From contig CALVPA010000069.1 in NCBI GenBank assembly GCA_944350395.1, positions 1 through 23,096 of the forward strand: a stretch of DNA of 23,096 nt, written 5' to 3'. The notes under the pieces are model-generated. The model saw only the letters and a list, made by a program, of their open reading frames with translations. It did not search any database and was not told the origin of the DNA. Numbering within the stretch: the stretch's first letter is position 1; each line of letters starts with the position of its first letter. Positions 1-6,635 of this stretch are shown here, one piece after another. Source of the stretch: an uncultured Bacilli bacterium. Lineage in GTDB: Bacteria; Bacillota_I; Bacilli_A; RF39; UBA660. The position numbers and the translations under genes were made by a program.

Positions 1-2
1 AA

Positions 3-1385
3 AAAATTAGTAGTCAAGTATCAAAGAACATGAAACTCTTATTTAATAGATGTCTCACTAAAGGTTTTATAAATGACTAATCATGTTCTAATATAGTAAC
101 TGTAGAGTCTCCTACCCACATTGGAATCCATCTCGGAACATATAAAATATTAAATAAGCAGATAAGTCTTATTTTAGAAGAAGATTTAAATCAAAACGAT
201 GTGATCAGATTTGTAGAAGAAAATAAAGCAATGACAGTGAATTTTTTATATGATAAAAATCACAAGTTGATAAACTGTGCAAAAAAAGGAACTATTGCAT
301 TTGTCGACAACTTTTTGGAGTTAACAAAAAATGGAGAAGTTAGAAAAGTTAGCAGTTACTTGCTAAATGAAGAAATACGTACACTACCAAAAAGAAAAAT
401 ACATATCGATGCAAAAATATTAATCAAGAGTGGTCAAAAAATAAAAATAGAAGTATCAGACGGAATAAATAAATTGTCTTTTGAAAATGGATATCCAGAT
501 AAAGCCAAAACGAGACCAATAAATAAGGAAGATATAATTAAACAGATTAAAAAGACTGGAAATACAATATATGAAATCGACAAATTAGATATTGATTTAG
601 GTGATGGACTTTTCATAAATTTAAAAGATTTAAACGAAATGAGAAGGGATGTATTAACTAAATTAGATAATGTTAGGATGAGTAATAAAACGGGCATTAA
701 AGAACGTGACTATGAAAGTACATTAAAGACTGATAACAGAAGTATTACTGTAAATGTAAAAGTAGAAACTAAAATGCAATATGAAGCTGCAAGACAATAT
801 GCATGTAACATCTTTACAGAAAATTTAGAATTATATCATTCTTTAAAAAATGAAATATATCCAGTAATAAAAGAGGGATTCCAAATTCCAAATTTCAGTA
901 AATATATGATATGCGATTATGGCGCACTTGGCGCACTTGTAAATATAAAAGAGAGTGCTATAGTACACTCAGATTACATGCTAAATGTAACAAACTCTTA
1001 TTCAGTAAATAATTTAATAAATTTAAATGTGAATACGATATGCTTATCACCAGAACTTAAAACTGATCAAATTATAGATTTAGTAAACAGTTATAACTCA
1101 TCTTATATCGAAGTATTACTCTATGGAAAAATAGAACTCATGAAGATGAAATATGATTTAAATTCTGATAATAGTAACACTTCTTTAATAGACAGAAATA
1201 ATAAAAAATATTTCATAAAAAGAGTAAAAGATATATATTATTTAATAAGCAGCGATAATGTCGATTTAGTAAACGATGCACTAAAATTTAAAGAAGCTGG
1301 AGTTAAAAACTTTAGATTAGATTTTTATGATGAAACTTATGAAGAGTGTGATAGAATATTAAAAAAATTATGTAATAAAATTTAA
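3..1385 (+). pseudogene. U32-family peptidase (collagenase-like, DUF3656 type), C-terminal part, interrupted by an in-frame TAA
   Basis: The gene enters from the left edge in the frame starting at position 3. The first 25 codons hold FNRCLTKGF, a variant of the U32 signature FNRGFTKG. A TAA at 78-80 follows, and the same frame then continues with PTHIGIHLG (U32: PNHIGIPIG). Further on come KKTGNTIYEI and LNEMRRDVL, typical of the DUF3656 region of large U32 proteins (about 700-800 residues), and a second U32-like domain with HSDYMLNVTNSYS, SPEL and YGKIELM. The Cys that usually follows the YG..PLM motif (EYC) is absent. A GTG at 201 could be taken as a start, but homology extends 120 bases upstream of it without a frame change, so it is not the natural start. 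Family members are implicated in proteolysis or tRNA/rRNA hydroxylation. Whether the TAA is a real nonsense mutation or a sequence error cannot be decided here. Confidence 0.8.
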
Positions 1386-1403
1386 AAATAATATTTTTTA
1401 CGA

Positions 1404-1432
1404 TTTACATACTTTTTAAAATATGTTAAAAT
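1404..1432 (+). promoter_or_regulatory. Sigma-A-type promoter with extended -10
   Basis: TTTACA (1404-1409), a 17-base spacer and TAAAAT (1427-1432) preceded by TGT. It lies 25 bases upstream of the GTG at 1458 and would drive the thioredoxin-fold gene. Confidence 0.7.
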
Positions 1433-1457
1433 TTATATAGAAAAATGAGGTGTCAAA

Positions 1458-1997
1458 GTGGCAAGTTCAAATACAAAAAAGAAAAAAATAAATGTTAGAA
1501 CATATGTCAACTGGATTCTTACAATGGTTGCCATAGTTTTAGTGTGCTTTATCGGAAGTAAACTATACCAGACATATCAAGATAACAAACTGGGTGAAAG
1601 CGTCCTTTCGCGAACTGTTGGAACTATTCAATATGACGATATTGAAAATGCGACTGTTGAGCTAACTAGTAATGACTATATATTTATAAGTTATGTCAAG
1701 TCTAAAGACATTAAAAAATTAGAAACAAAGTTAAAAGATACTATTTTAAAAAACGATTTACAAAACAATTTCTTTTATTTAGATGCAACTGATTTAATGT
1801 TAAATGAAAATTACATAGACAATTTAAATGAAAAGTTCGGTCTAGAAGAAAACAATAAAATAGAAGAATTGCCTGCACTTTTATATTATAAAGATGGCAA
1901 ATTTGTTAAGACTATAACGAGTACAAAAACTAGAATGATGAGTAATGACGATTTTCTAAATTTACTCGACAGTTATGAAATATTAGAAAGTAATTAG
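1458..1997 (+). CDS. Membrane-anchored thioredoxin-fold protein without a CxxC
   Basis: 179 residues. A basic N-terminus (about 1-14) is followed by one membrane helix (about 17-37) and an extracytoplasmic domain. That domain reads as a thioredoxin fold: a beta strand FISYVKS near 76-82 where the CxxC would follow, a helix, a FFYLDATD strand near 105-112, and LPALLYYKDGKFV near 138-150 with the cis-proline at 139. No cysteine is present in the soluble domain; the only Cys (30) is in the membrane helix. It therefore cannot be a dithiol oxidoreductase and is more likely a binding or scaffold protein. The GTG start is supported by GAGGTG about 8 bases upstream. It is a single-gene unit with its own promoter and a terminator overlapping its stop codon. 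The fold assignment is by pattern only, and the function is unknown. Confidence 0.7.
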   Translation: MASSNTKKKKINVRTYVNWILTMVAIVLVCFIGSKLYQTYQDNKLGESVLSRTVGTIQYDDIENATVELTSNDYIFISYVKSKDIKKLETKLKDTILKNDLQNNFFYLDATDLMLNENYIDNLNEKFGLEENNKIEELPALLYYKDGKFVKTITSTKTRMMSNDDFLNLLDSYEILESN

Positions 1998-2012
1998 GCG
2001 AAAGCCTTTTTT
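1996..2012 (+). terminator. Short intrinsic terminator or attenuator
   Basis: AGGC, GAAA tetraloop, GCCT, then six T. The stem begins inside the TAG stop of the preceding gene. The stem is only 4 bp, so some readthrough into trmL 14 bases later is likely; no separate trmL promoter is evident between them. Confidence 0.6.
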
Positions 2013-2025
2013 AATAGGTAAAAAT

Positions 2026-2559
2026 ATAATAAATGTAGTTTTATTTGAACCAGAAATACCTGGTAATACTGGAAACATAATGAGAACTTGTGTTGCAACA
2101 AATTCTAAATTGCATTTAATTAAACCACTCGGATTTAGTTTGGATGAAAAATATATTCGAAGAAGCGGTGTAAATTATATCGATAAATGTAAATATGAAG
2201 TATATGAAAATATAGACGATTTTTTTGCACGCAATAAAGATGGAGAGTTCTACTTTTTGACGAGATATGGTCATAAGCCACACACTTCATTTGATTATAG
2301 TGACACGACTAAAAATATTTATTTTGTATTTGGAAAAGAATCTACAGGAATTCCACCAAAAATATTAGCTCCATACATTGATAGATGTATGAGAATTCCG
2401 ATGAGTGACAACGTTCGAGCTTTGAATTTATCCAATACGGTTGCAATAATGGTTTATGAAGCATTAAGACAACAAAATTATCCTAATTTGTTTTTTGAAG
2501 AACCTCATAAGAGTAAAAATTTTATCGAAGAAAGTGTAAAAGAAGAGAGTGCTAATTAG
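2026..2559 (+). CDS. trmL: tRNA (cytidine/uridine-34 2'-O)-methyltransferase TrmL (SpoU/SPOUT family), AUA start
   Basis: TrmL 2'-O-methylates the wobble nucleotide of tRNA-Leu isoacceptors with SAM. The three SPOUT motifs are visible. Motif 1 is EPEIPGNTGNIMRTC, encoded from 2047. Motif 2 is FGKESTGIPP. Motif 3 is IPMSDNVRALNLSNTVAI, with the knot-forming C-terminal segment. The first in-frame ATG (2080) would remove the conserved EPEIPGNTGN strand and loop, so the real start lies upstream. The frame is open back to 1987 but holds no ATG, GTG or TTG. AGG at 2016-2018 is about 7 bases before ATA at 2026, giving (M)INVVLFEPEIPGNTGN, which aligns with family N-termini; ATA at 2029 is the alternative. 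The C-terminus has an acidic tail ending EESAN, encoded by the terminator palindrome shared with the convergent ferredoxin gene (8-base overlap). Confidence 0.85.
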   Translation: MINVVLFEPEIPGNTGNIMRTCVATNSKLHLIKPLGFSLDEKYIRRSGVNYIDKCKYEVYENIDDFFARNKDGEFYFLTRYGHKPHTSFDYSDTTKNIYFVFGKESTGIPPKILAPYIDRCMRIPMSDNVRALNLSNTVAIMVYEALRQQNYPNLFFEEPHKSKNFIEESVKEESAN

Positions 2560-2580
2560 ACGCACTCTCTTCTTCTTTTT
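2540..2580. terminator. Bidirectional terminator inside two convergent coding ends
   Basis: A 13-bp perfect inverted repeat (2540-2552 with 2562-2574) with a 9-base loop, followed by T-rich sequence on both strands (five T at 2576-2580 on plus). Both stop codons (TAG of trmL at 2557-2559, and TAG of the ferredoxin gene at 2552-2554 on minus) sit in the loop or at the stem top, so the arms are translated on both strands. Confidence 0.85.
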
Positions 2581-2761
2581 CTTGTATTGCACCAGTAGGA
2601 CATGCTTCCATCGCATTTACGACGTTTGGATTTTCTGCTTGAACATTTTCATTTTTTAGTTCTGATAATCCATCATTTCCAATTTTAAAATTTTCTGAAT
2701 CGATTTGAGCACATGCTCCACATCCAATGCAAAGACTCTTATCGACTATTACTTTTTTCAT
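2552..2761 (-). CDS. Ferredoxin, single [4Fe-4S] cluster
   Basis: 69 residues. Cluster ligands are C11, C14 and C17 in CIGCGACAQ, and C54 in EACPTGAI, the pattern of the small Bacillus-type monocluster ferredoxins that carry low-potential electrons. The start chosen is the ATG at 2761 (MKKVIVDK), because GGAGG lies 5 bases upstream; an in-frame ATG 36 bases earlier would place the Shine-Dalgarno inside the gene. The C-terminus EKEEESASN is encoded by the bidirectional terminator arm and overlaps trmL by 8 bases. Confidence 0.9.
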   Translation of the reverse strand: MKKVIVDKSLCIGCGACAQIDSENFKIGNDGLSELKNENVQAENPNVVNAMEACPTGAIQEKEEESASN

Positions 2762-2777
2762 ATTGACCTCCATAAAT

Positions 2778-2807
2778 ATTATAACAACATTTGACAAGAT
2801 TATGCAA
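2778..2807 (-). promoter_or_regulatory. Promoter for the ferredoxin gene, extended -10
   Basis: On the minus strand TGTTATAAT (a perfect extended -10; hexamer at 2783-2778) with a weak -35 TTGCAT at 2807-2802 and an 18-base spacer. Confidence 0.6.
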
Positions 2808-2816
2808 GTTTACTAT

Positions 2817-2844
2817 TTGACTATGTTGTAAAGTATGATAAAAT
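2817..2844 (+). promoter_or_regulatory. Promoter for the acidic tail-anchored protein
   Basis: TTGACT (2817-2822), a 16-base spacer and TAAAAT (2839-2844) preceded by TGA. The divergent ferredoxin promoter ends 10 bases away. Confidence 0.65.
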
Positions 2845-2859
2845 TAAAATGGTGATAGT

Positions 2860-3789
2860 ATGAATTCTAGAATGGACAAATATTACAAGGAAAATACACT
2901 TGAAGAAAGTAGAACTACTAAAAATAGAGATATATACGAAAAGGTTAAGGAAGAAGATTTTGATAAATTAAGTCTTACGAGTAATATCTCAATATTGGAT
3001 ACGGATACGACTAATTTAGATATAGAAAAACTTAAAAATTTATTGGAGGAACGATATACTAAACCTAAGAGAAGTGCTCCATCAATAGACGAAGAAGAGA
3101 CTTCTAATAAATCCGAAGAAGAGGAAGACACTAAAGAATACGATTTAAAAAAAGTTATAGAAGATGCACATAAGAACAAAGATGTCGATTACGATAAGGA
3201 ACGTTTTAAAAAACTTAGAGACACACAATATGAAATATTAAACAGCTTAGATTTAAATAGAAGTGACGAACCTGTAATCGAAGAATCGCTTACAGTTGAA
3301 GAAGCAAATTTAATGAATCTTATCAAAACCGTTAATGACAATTCCTTAAAAGCTAAGCAAAACGCTGAAGATGATTTGATGAGCAGTCTTAAAGGTGGAG
3401 ATGATACCGAAGTAATGAAGCCACTCGACTTTGAAGATGATGACGATGAAGATGAGGAAGAAGTTCATAATGGCAAAAAGCCTACCATTTTAGAAGAATT
3501 AGAAAAAACGAAGAGACTATCTAAAACCGAAATTCAAAATAAAATGGAAGATCTTAGTGAAACTAATGAGAAAAACTTGGATAATGAGAAAGCTTTAGAG
3601 GAAACAAACACTTTCTATACAGGAAAATTAAAGATCGATGAAAGCGATTTAGACGATTTCTCCGATTTACAAGACGAAATAAAATCTGGTAATTGGTTAA
3701 TAAAAGGCTTAATAATTTTAATAGTAGTTATAATAATCGCAGTTATCATATTCGTTTTAAATAAATATTTAAATTTAGGACTATTTTAA
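2860..3789 (+). CDS. Acidic, C-terminally membrane-anchored protein of unknown function
   Basis: 309 residues. The first roughly 278 residues are highly charged and mostly acidic, with Asp/Glu tracts near 104-112 and 192-202, and look largely disordered or coiled (DIEKLKNLLEER, ILEELEKTKRLSKTEIQNKMEDL). One strongly hydrophobic helix at about 279-300, rich in Ile/Val, is followed by a short tail NKYLNLGLF, so the bulk would be cytoplasmic with a tail anchor. GGTGAT 6 bases before ATG supports the start. I do not recognise a family. It sits alone under its own promoter, with a terminator overlapping its stop, next to yunB. A cell-division or sporulation scaffold is possible but unsupported. 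Confidence 0.75.
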   Translation: MNSRMDKYYKENTLEESRTTKNRDIYEKVKEEDFDKLSLTSNISILDTDTTNLDIEKLKNLLEERYTKPKRSAPSIDEEETSNKSEEEEDTKEYDLKKVIEDAHKNKDVDYDKERFKKLRDTQYEILNSLDLNRSDEPVIEESLTVEEANLMNLIKTVNDNSLKAKQNAEDDLMSSLKGGDDTEVMKPLDFEDDDDEDEEEVHNGKKPTILEELEKTKRLSKTEIQNKMEDLSETNEKNLDNEKALEETNTFYTGKLKIDESDLDDFSDLQDEIKSGNWLIKGLIILIVVIIIAVIIFVLNKYLNLGLF

Positions 3790-3801
3790 TAGTTCTTTTT
3801 T
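3777..3801 (+). terminator. Intrinsic terminator overlapping the stop codon
   Basis: An 8-bp stem (AGGACTAT with ATAGTTCT, one G-U pair), loop TTTA, then six T. The TAA stop at 3787-3789 lies in the loop and the start of the second arm. Confidence 0.75.
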
Positions 3802-3809
3802 CATATAAT
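3802..3809 (+). promoter_or_regulatory. CATA-type -10 element upstream of yunB
   Basis: CATATAAT ends 5 bases before the yunB ATG. It fits sigma-A TATAAT and also the CATA...T -10 of sporulation factors sigma-E/sigma-K. No convincing -35 hexamer is present; that position falls inside the preceding terminator. Confidence 0.45.
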
Positions 3810-3814
3810 TAAGT

Positions 3815-4501
3815 ATGAAAAAAGTCAAGTTTAAAAATAATATGTCGTTTAAAAATAAAACAATTTTAACAGTTATAATAACCTTTTTTTTGATATTTTT
3901 AATAGTTACTACGCTTTCATCAAAAATATCTAAAAAAATAATAAATTCTGCAGAAAAAATTATAAAGAAAGAAAACATTTCTATAATAAATACCGCCTTC
4001 GAAAAAGAAAATGGAGATCCTTCGATTATAGACCAAATAATCACAGTTACAAAAAATGAAAAGGGCGAAATTTTAGAAGTTGATTTCGATATCAATGAAT
4101 GTAGCAAAATACTTATAAACATAGTCCAAAATATTAACAGTTTAACAAGCGATTACAATGAAAATGGATATGTTATGTATATTCCTTTAGGTTACATTTC
4201 AAATAGTCCGTTATTTGTCAATCTAGGCCCTAAAATACCTGTTAAAATAGAATTAACAGATATAGTGACAGGAACGGTGAAGACAAAAATAACTGATTTT
4301 GGAATTAATAATGCTTTAATAGAAGTTTACTTGTATTTTGAATTGGAAAATAGTATAATTTTGCCACTTTTAGATAAAAATCAAAATATGAGCTTTGATG
4401 TTTTGCTTACTAGTAAAATAATATCAGGAAAAGTTCCAGAATTTTATAATGGCGTTTTAAATTCTGAAAGTCAAAGAATTACACTTCCTATTAGTGAATA
4501 A
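3815..4501 (+). CDS. yunB: Sporulation protein YunB
   Basis: 228 residues. A basic N-terminus and one membrane helix (about 17-35) lead to an extracytoplasmic domain. The diagnostic stretch is FVNLGPKIPVKIELTD followed by T.ITDFGINNALIEVYLYFEL, matching YunB of Bacillus, a protein needed for efficient sporulation and probably located at the forespore membrane. The gene is close to yutD, yutH and yutI homologues, as in B. subtilis. The ATG at 3815 has no Shine-Dalgarno and lies 5 bases after a -10-like element, suggesting a leaderless or near-leaderless mRNA. An in-frame ATG at 3842 also lacks a ribosome binding site. Confidence 0.85.
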   Translation: MKKVKFKNNMSFKNKTILTVIITFFLIFLIVTTLSSKISKKIINSAEKIIKKENISIINTAFEKENGDPSIIDQIITVTKNEKGEILEVDFDINECSKILINIVQNINSLTSDYNENGYVMYIPLGYISNSPLFVNLGPKIPVKIELTDIVTGTVKTKITDFGINNALIEVYLYFELENSIILPLLDKNQNMSFDVLLTSKIISGKVPEFYNGVLNSESQRITLPISE

Positions 4502-4504
4502 TTG

Positions 4505-4513
4505 TGATATAAT
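4505..4513 (+). promoter_or_regulatory. Extended -10 upstream of the 4538 gene
   Basis: TGATATAAT directly after the yunB stop. The -35 is poor (TTCCTA at 4485-4490, 17-base spacing). Confidence 0.5.
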
Positions 4514-4537
4514 TACATAAGATAGGAGGCTGTAAAT

Positions 4538-5326
4538 GTGGATAAAACCTTTTTTGTAAATCAGTTTTTATCGCTTGGAATGTATGATTATTTTAACGAT
4601 AAACGCGATAACATATTTGAAAGACACATCGTTGAATGCCTCTGTGATATCTATGGAACAAGTCCAATTAAAAAGTGTTATGATGAAAAAAATGAAAATG
4701 CTTTTACTACTCTCATATATTGCTATGGACTTACCAGTACTGTTTATGATAACTTCTTAAGAGATACTGTAAGATATGAAGAGTTTAGGGAAAAAAATAA
4801 AGAAAATCCGTCTCTTAAATCAGATGTTGCTAGTTTAGTAGAGAGTTCTATAATAACCATGTTCCTATATAAATGTCTGATCGAAGAACCATCGCTCGAA
4901 ACTTTAAGCCATTTTGAAAACGATTTACTAAACGATTTTTCGATAATAAAATTGCACTTTAATACAAGTTTAGAGCCTAATAAGACGAGAACTATTTGGG
5001 AAAAAAAGAAAAAATTATTGTCTAATAATGTAGAATTAGTTGAGATAAAACCTGAGTATTTAGATGAATTTACTTATTCTAGGTTTGGCGTCGACATTGA
5101 AAAAGTCAAAGAAATGGACTATCGAATGGTTGCAGAATTAAACAAATATATTAAAAGTAAAATGTCTGAATTAGAAGTACCAAAAGAAGAAAAAAAGAGA
5201 AAGCCTCTTCTCAGTAGTAATACGGTAATTTCTAGTGGTAACGGTTTAGTAGATGCGCTTTTAATAATGAGTATAATTGCAGCTGAAATGTCTATAGGAA
5301 TAATTTATTTGTTTTTACATATGTAA
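4538..5326 (+). CDS. Unknown protein with a C-terminal membrane anchor
   Basis: 262 residues, probably mostly alpha-helical. Mixed charged and hydrophobic residues span about 1-170. A Lys/Glu-rich linker lies at about 205-220 (EVPKEEKKRKP), followed by a Ser/Asn/Gly-rich stretch and one hydrophobic helix at about 236-260 that ends the protein (MSIIAAEMSIGIIYLFLHM). The topology would therefore be cytoplasmic with a tail anchor. The GTG start has a strong GGAGG 8 bases upstream; an overlapping ATG at 4536 is out of frame. It is followed 12 bases later by yutD, so the two are likely co-transcribed. I do not recognise the family. The sporulation neighbourhood makes a role in the envelope or spore possible. 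Confidence 0.75.
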   Translation: MDKTFFVNQFLSLGMYDYFNDKRDNIFERHIVECLCDIYGTSPIKKCYDEKNENAFTTLIYCYGLTSTVYDNFLRDTVRYEEFREKNKENPSLKSDVASLVESSIITMFLYKCLIEEPSLETLSHFENDLLNDFSIIKLHFNTSLEPNKTRTIWEKKKKLLSNNVELVEIKPEYLDEFTYSRFGVDIEKVKEMDYRMVAELNKYIKSKMSELEVPKEEKKRKPLLSSNTVISSGNGLVDALLIMSIIAAEMSIGIIYLFLHM

Positions 5327-5338
5327 TAGGGGGATATT

Positions 5339-5614
5339 ATGATAAATATAGAAGGCAAAAGATTCGAAGTAGTTGAAGACGCTAGAGGTGCACTAGATGA
5401 AGAATCACTTAGAGAAAAGCTTACAGAGTATTTTGATGATTACGATTATATCGTAGGAGACTGGGCTTATGGAAAACTAAGACTAAAAGGTTTTAACGAT
5501 AAAAATAATAAAAATTATAATAAAATTAATGATTATAAAGAAGTTAAAAATTATATAGAAAATTATTGTGCATATGGCTGCAAATATTTTATAATTAAAA
5601 GAATAAAAGATTGA
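5339..5614 (+). CDS. yutD: YutD family protein (DUF1027)
   Basis: 91 residues. The family core is clear: FDDYDYIVGDWAYGKLRLKGF (about 32-52) and YIENYCAYGCKYFIIKR (about 72-88), with the conserved Cys pair in YCxxGCxYF. YutD is a small cytoplasmic protein of undefined function widespread in Bacilli and found near yunB in B. subtilis. GGGGGAT about 6 bases before ATG supports the start. The gene lies 12 bases downstream of the unknown anchored protein. Confidence 0.88.
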   Translation: MINIEGKRFEVVEDARGALDEESLREKLTEYFDDYDYIVGDWAYGKLRLKGFNDKNNKNYNKINDYKEVKNYIENYCAYGCKYFIIKRIKD

Positions 5615-5639
5615 ATAAAGATTTATTTTATGATAATAT
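5611..5639 (+). promoter_or_regulatory. Promoter for the 5665 gene
   Basis: TTGAAT (5611-5616, overlapping the yutD stop), a 17-base spacer and TAATAT (5634-5639) preceded by TGA. Confidence 0.6.
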
Positions 5640-5664
5640 CTTGTATAGAATATGAGGGATTGAA

Positions 5665-6585
5665 ATGAACGAAAAAATTACAATAACTACAGAAAAAGGC
5701 AATCAAATTTCTGCCGATATAATATGTTATTTAGAAAATACAGTATCTGGCAAGAAGTACCTTTATTATACTCTAAACGAAATAACTGGAACGGGTACTA
5801 ACAGTACAGTTAAAATTTATGTGAGTAAGATTTTACAAAATAATCCTACACTTGATACGCCAATCACTGAAGAAGAGTGGAACGAATTAAAAGGACACAT
5901 GGGCGAAGCTTTAAAAGGAGCAGTAAACAACACTGTAAAGTATTTGCCACCTTCAGAATTAGTAAATGCAGTTAGCGTAAGCGATAGAGCAATAGCAATG
6001 CCAACTAATTATGACTATATCAACAAGCAAAGAGGTATATATGCACAAGCAGTTGCAAGCATGAGTGAACCAGTTAATAAAGTAGTTACACCTGAACCAA
6101 TAGAGGAACCTAAAACTCAAACATTAAATGAAGCAATAAATGCTTCTGTAGAAACATCAACTGCTTCTAACGAACCAATAGGTGCTCAGCAAGCAAATGT
6201 TACACCAAATGTGGCAGAAACAAATAATATTACGCCTGTAAATGCTAGCGCCAATGTAAATTTGACATTTAAACCGTTAGATGCTAATGAATTAGAGCAA
6301 AAGTATGCTGAAATGATAGAATACATCAATAAATTAAAAGAAATGGAATTAGATGCCATAAAAAGATATAATGCTACTATAGAATTAAGCAATATGCATA
6401 ATGAACAACATGCTAATTATGTGGCAAATGAACAGATAAAAGAGAATACTCAAAATGTAAACAATATGACTCCGAAAGAGCCCGAACCAGTAACACCAAT
6501 AGTACCTGAACCTGCTAAGGAACCAGCTAGCAGTTCAGACATAGAAACTAATTGGTTTGATATGCCAAACAATACTGCTGCTTAA
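5665..6585 (+). CDS. Unknown protein: small beta-rich N-terminal domain plus an Ala/Pro/Glu-rich tail
   Basis: 306 residues. Residues 1-55 form a compact beta-rich unit (ITITTEKGNQISADIICYLENTVSGKKYLYYTL) resembling the DUF1292 type of small Bacillota proteins, an assignment of low certainty. From about 130 the sequence is low complexity, with Pro-Glu repeats (VTPEPIEEPK, PKEPEPVTPIVPEPAKEP) flanking a probable short coiled coil near 205-240 (ELEQKYAEMIEYINKLKEMELDA). No signal peptide or membrane helix is visible, so it is predicted cytoplasmic. GAGGG 7 bases before ATG supports the start. It is a single-gene unit with its own promoter and terminator. Confidence 0.75.
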   Translation: MNEKITITTEKGNQISADIICYLENTVSGKKYLYYTLNEITGTGTNSTVKIYVSKILQNNPTLDTPITEEEWNELKGHMGEALKGAVNNTVKYLPPSELVNAVSVSDRAIAMPTNYDYINKQRGIYAQAVASMSEPVNKVVTPEPIEEPKTQTLNEAINASVETSTASNEPIGAQQANVTPNVAETNNITPVNASANVNLTFKPLDANELEQKYAEMIEYINKLKEMELDAIKRYNATIELSNMHNEQHANYVANEQIKENTQNVNNMTPKEPEPVTPIVPEPAKEPASSSDIETNWFDMPNNTAA

Positions 6586-6612
6586 GATCAATCTTAGATT
6601 GGTCTTTTTTTT
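6585..6612 (+). terminator. Intrinsic terminator
   Basis: A 9-bp stem (6585-6593 with 6597-6605, one G-U pair), loop TTA, then eight T. The stem starts at the last base of the stop codon. Confidence 0.85.
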
Positions 6613-6620
6613 CATATAAT
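6613..6620 (+). promoter_or_regulatory. CATA-type -10 element upstream of the yutH-like gene
   Basis: CATATAAT immediately after a terminator T-tract, in the same context as upstream of yunB. No -35 is recognisable. A second -10-like TATGAT (6630-6635) abuts the ATG. Confidence 0.4.
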
Positions 6621-6635
6621 GTAATGTGATATGAT

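Noticed and set aside
201..203. GTG as the start of a 394-residue gene
   Set aside because: U32 homology runs in the same frame up to the TAA at 78-80 and beyond it, so this GTG is an internal codon.
1380..1402. Possible terminator after the U32 gene (AAAAAT/ATTTTT)
   Set aside because: Only A-T pairs with a 3-base loop; too weak to call.
2080..2082. ATG as the trmL start
   Set aside because: It would delete the conserved EPEIPGNTGN motif, and no Shine-Dalgarno precedes it.
3781..4122. Hydrophobic minus-strand frame opposite yunB
   Set aside because: Antisense of AT-rich coding sequence gives Phe/Ile/Leu-rich frames; yunB on the plus strand is clear.
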